From NCBI GenBank assembly GCA_937894055.1, contig CALDHQ010000259.1:1-8094 (forward strand): a stretch of 8,094 bases of DNA, read 5' to 3'. The stretch comes from an uncultured Polymorphobacter sp. (GTDB lineage Bacteria > Pseudomonadota > Alphaproteobacteria > Sphingomonadales > Sphingomonadaceae). The stretch's first letter is position 1; each line of letters begins with the position of its first letter. A model generated the notes under the pieces. The model had not been told where the DNA came from, did no database searches, and saw nothing but the letters and a program-made list of their open reading frames with translations. Shown piece by piece: positions 7,343-8,094 of this stretch. A program made the translations under genes and the position numbers.

Positions 7343-7620
7343 GCCATGCGCCAGACTTCGCCGTCACGTGCGACGATGCCGCGCGCCTCGAGGTCGATAA
7401 GATGCGCCAGCACCGAGCGGCCGGCGGCGGGGTGGAGCTTCTTATCGACCATCGCGTAGTTCACTGCGACCATCGCCGGGATTGTCTGCGGTGCCTGCCC
7501 GAGCAGCTTCAAAATCTGGTTCTCGCGCTGCTTGCGGTGGGTGATCAGCCCGCGCGCAAAGCGCTGCGGATCGGTGACCGGATCGCCGTGCGTCGGGTAG
7601 TAGATCGCGTCATCGCGGTC
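7339..7620 (-). pseudogene. MBL-fold metallo-hydrolase, C-terminal 93 residues, broken at a join
   Basis: The last 93 codons read DRDDAIYYPTHGDPVTDPQR, then a helix with LITHRKQREN, then a winged-helix-like tail ending VARDGEVWRMA. PTHG supplies the final zinc-ligand histidine of the metallo-beta-lactamase fold. The L-x-x-HR-x-x-RE helix followed by a small C-terminal domain is the arrangement of LACTB2-like hydrolases; the substrate is unknown. The HxHxDH motif and the rest of the catalytic domain (about 200 residues) are missing. Upstream of residue D (base 7620) the same frame continues as a response-regulator sequence, so the open frame to 8076 is a fusion created by the join, not a natural N-terminus. 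It is coupled downstream to the DUF4230 gene by a 4-base overlap. Confidence 0.75.
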
Positions 7621-7729
7621 GAGCACGATCAAGGCCGGACGCTCGTCCCGCGCAATGGTGATGGCGCGGGTGCCATCTTTGGCAAAAAGCGGAACGTAGC
7701 CGGATTCGCGCAGTTTGAAGCCGAGCAGG
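7618..7729 (-). pseudogene. Fragment of a response-regulator receiver domain
   Basis: In the same frame as the hydrolase remnant this piece reads LLGFKLRESGYVPLFAKDG and then TRAITIARDERPALIVLD. That matches the first half of a CheY-like receiver domain: helix 1 (LLGFKLRESGY), strand 2, the A-x-DG-x-x-A helix 2 segment, then ERPALIVLD, whose last Asp would be the phospho-acceptor. The N-terminal acidic pair, the residues after the Asp and any output domain are all missing. The IVLD residues at the seam suit both this family and the hydrolase, so the exact join lies within about 7618-7632, a stretch that contains a GATC at 7627-7630. The fragment is too small to assign to an organism. Confidence 0.55.
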
Positions 7730-7785
7730 CAGGCACGTCGGTGAGCAGCTACATCCCGACTGTCGCCACCACCGTCACCCGCACC
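7729..7785 (+). pseudogene. Possible scrap of a phage tail/lectin-type structural protein
   Basis: On the plus strand 19 codons read AGTSVSSYIPTVATTVTRT. Phage and prophage tail-associated proteins with concanavalin-like domains often carry a segment of the form EAG-x-x-x-SSYIPT-x-x-x-x-VTR-x-AD. The match is short and rests on pattern memory, so it is weak. The piece has no start, no stop and no phage neighbours, and it is sandwiched between a minus-strand receiver fragment and an unassigned stretch. Confidence 0.3.
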
Positions 7786-7963
7786 CGGTTCCGCCGCCCG
7801 GTGCTGGAGGATTCGGTCTGCAATGCCAAGGCTGGTGCCCTTTATCCCAACAACGCGCGGATGCTGGTCGAGGCGCACGCTCAGGACCCGCGCCTGAGAG
7901 ACCGCATCGTTCCCGCGTTCGAGGATCGCATCCATCGCGTTGGACACTGCCGGATCGTCGAGC
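7786..7963. other. Unassigned stretch between fragments
   Basis: I cannot assign these 178 bases. They are open in more than one frame. The plus strand gives ALYPNNARMLVEAHAQDPRL within a longer open run; the minus strand gives ALLDDPAVSNAMDAILERG and then DAVSQARVLSVRLDQHPRVV. Both look protein-like because codon bias is mirrored across the strands. Neither matches a family I know. No tRNA, repeat or terminator is visible here. Confidence 0.3.
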
Positions 7964-8094
7964 AGTGCCGTGCGTGTCGCTGGGTTCCAGCCGCGCATCC
8001 ACGCCAGCCAGCTGCAGCACGGTGACGGCATCCGGGTGGCCGTCGAGCTGGATGCCGCGTCCGCCGACCACTGCACGCACCCCTCCGACGAGGA
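7964..8094 (+). CDS. hutI: Imidazolonepropionase (HutI), internal fragment, open at the right edge
   Basis: HutI hydrolyses 4-imidazolone-5-propionate to N-formimino-L-glutamate in histidine degradation and belongs to the amidohydrolase (TIM-barrel) superfamily. In the plus-strand frame whose codons begin at 7979, the sequence reads AGFQPRIHASQLQHGDGIRV and then AVELDAASADHCTHPSDE. The pattern P-(R/K)-IHA-(N/S)-QL, then AVEL-x-AASADH, is specific to the central part of HutI, with the histidines of IHA and ADH at metal/active-site positions. Resemblance begins near 7964, with no start codon, and the frame is still open at the window edge. No other hut gene is present. The form recalls actinobacterial HutI, but this is uncertain. 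Confidence 0.65.

Noticed and set aside
7339..8076. A single 245-residue minus-strand protein
   Set aside because: Its sequence changes family several times (unassigned, antisense of the phage-like motif, receiver domain, MBL tail) and it starts opposite the HutI piece, so it is a product of the joins.
1..8094. CRISPR array, tRNA or rRNA gene, insertion sequence, integron or tandem repeat
   Set aside because: I looked for regularly spaced repeats, cloverleaf-like ends, transposase or integrase motifs and inverted terminal repeats, and saw none by eye.

Overview
The window has a coherent core of about 7 kb flanked on both sides by a patchwork of very short fragments. The core runs from roughly 598 to 7,620 and lies entirely on the minus strand. 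It is GC-rich, and its proteins look like those of an alphaproteobacterium, most likely Sphingomonadales. That placement rests on the style of the PhaB, HemH, NadA, ribbon-helix-helix and DUF4230 proteins and is inference; no marker RNA is present.

Read in the direction of transcription (right to left), the core holds: the C-terminal part of an MBL-fold hydrolase; a membrane-anchored DUF4230 protein; nadA (quinolinate synthase); nadC (quinolinate phosphoribosyltransferase); a Tat-exported IorB-type molybdopterin oxidoreductase large subunit; hemH (ferrochelatase); phaB (acetoacetyl-CoA reductase); and the first 34 or so residues of a ribbon-helix-helix protein. Spacing is tight: a 4-base ATGA overlap, a 3-base gap, an 8-base overlap, then gaps of 56, 2, 34 and 22 bases. 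This is most simply one operon whose promoter lies outside the window. It links NAD biosynthesis, the last step of heme synthesis, polyhydroxybutyrate precursor formation and a molybdenum hydroxylase, which is metabolic housekeeping rather than one dedicated system.

Left flank (1-597): the 5' end of a tsaD gene of betaproteobacterial type (minus strand) with a little upstream DNA; a piece that reads as the effector domain of a LacI-type regulator (minus strand); and an unrecognised coding-looking piece (plus strand). These run straight into the middle of the ribbon-helix-helix gene.

Right flank (about 7,620-8,094): a response-regulator receiver piece fused in frame to the broken hydrolase (minus strand); a possible scrap of phage tail-type protein (plus strand); an unassigned stretch; and an internal piece of imidazolonepropionase HutI (plus strand) that runs off the end.

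Each flank fragment is about 55-275 bp, orientations alternate, and no fragment is a complete gene. The simplest reading is that both ends are chimeric joins (assembly or library artefact) around a real operon fragment. I see no convincing undescribed biological system. The long open frames that cross the joins (plus 25-747, minus 7339-8076) should not be annotated as proteins.
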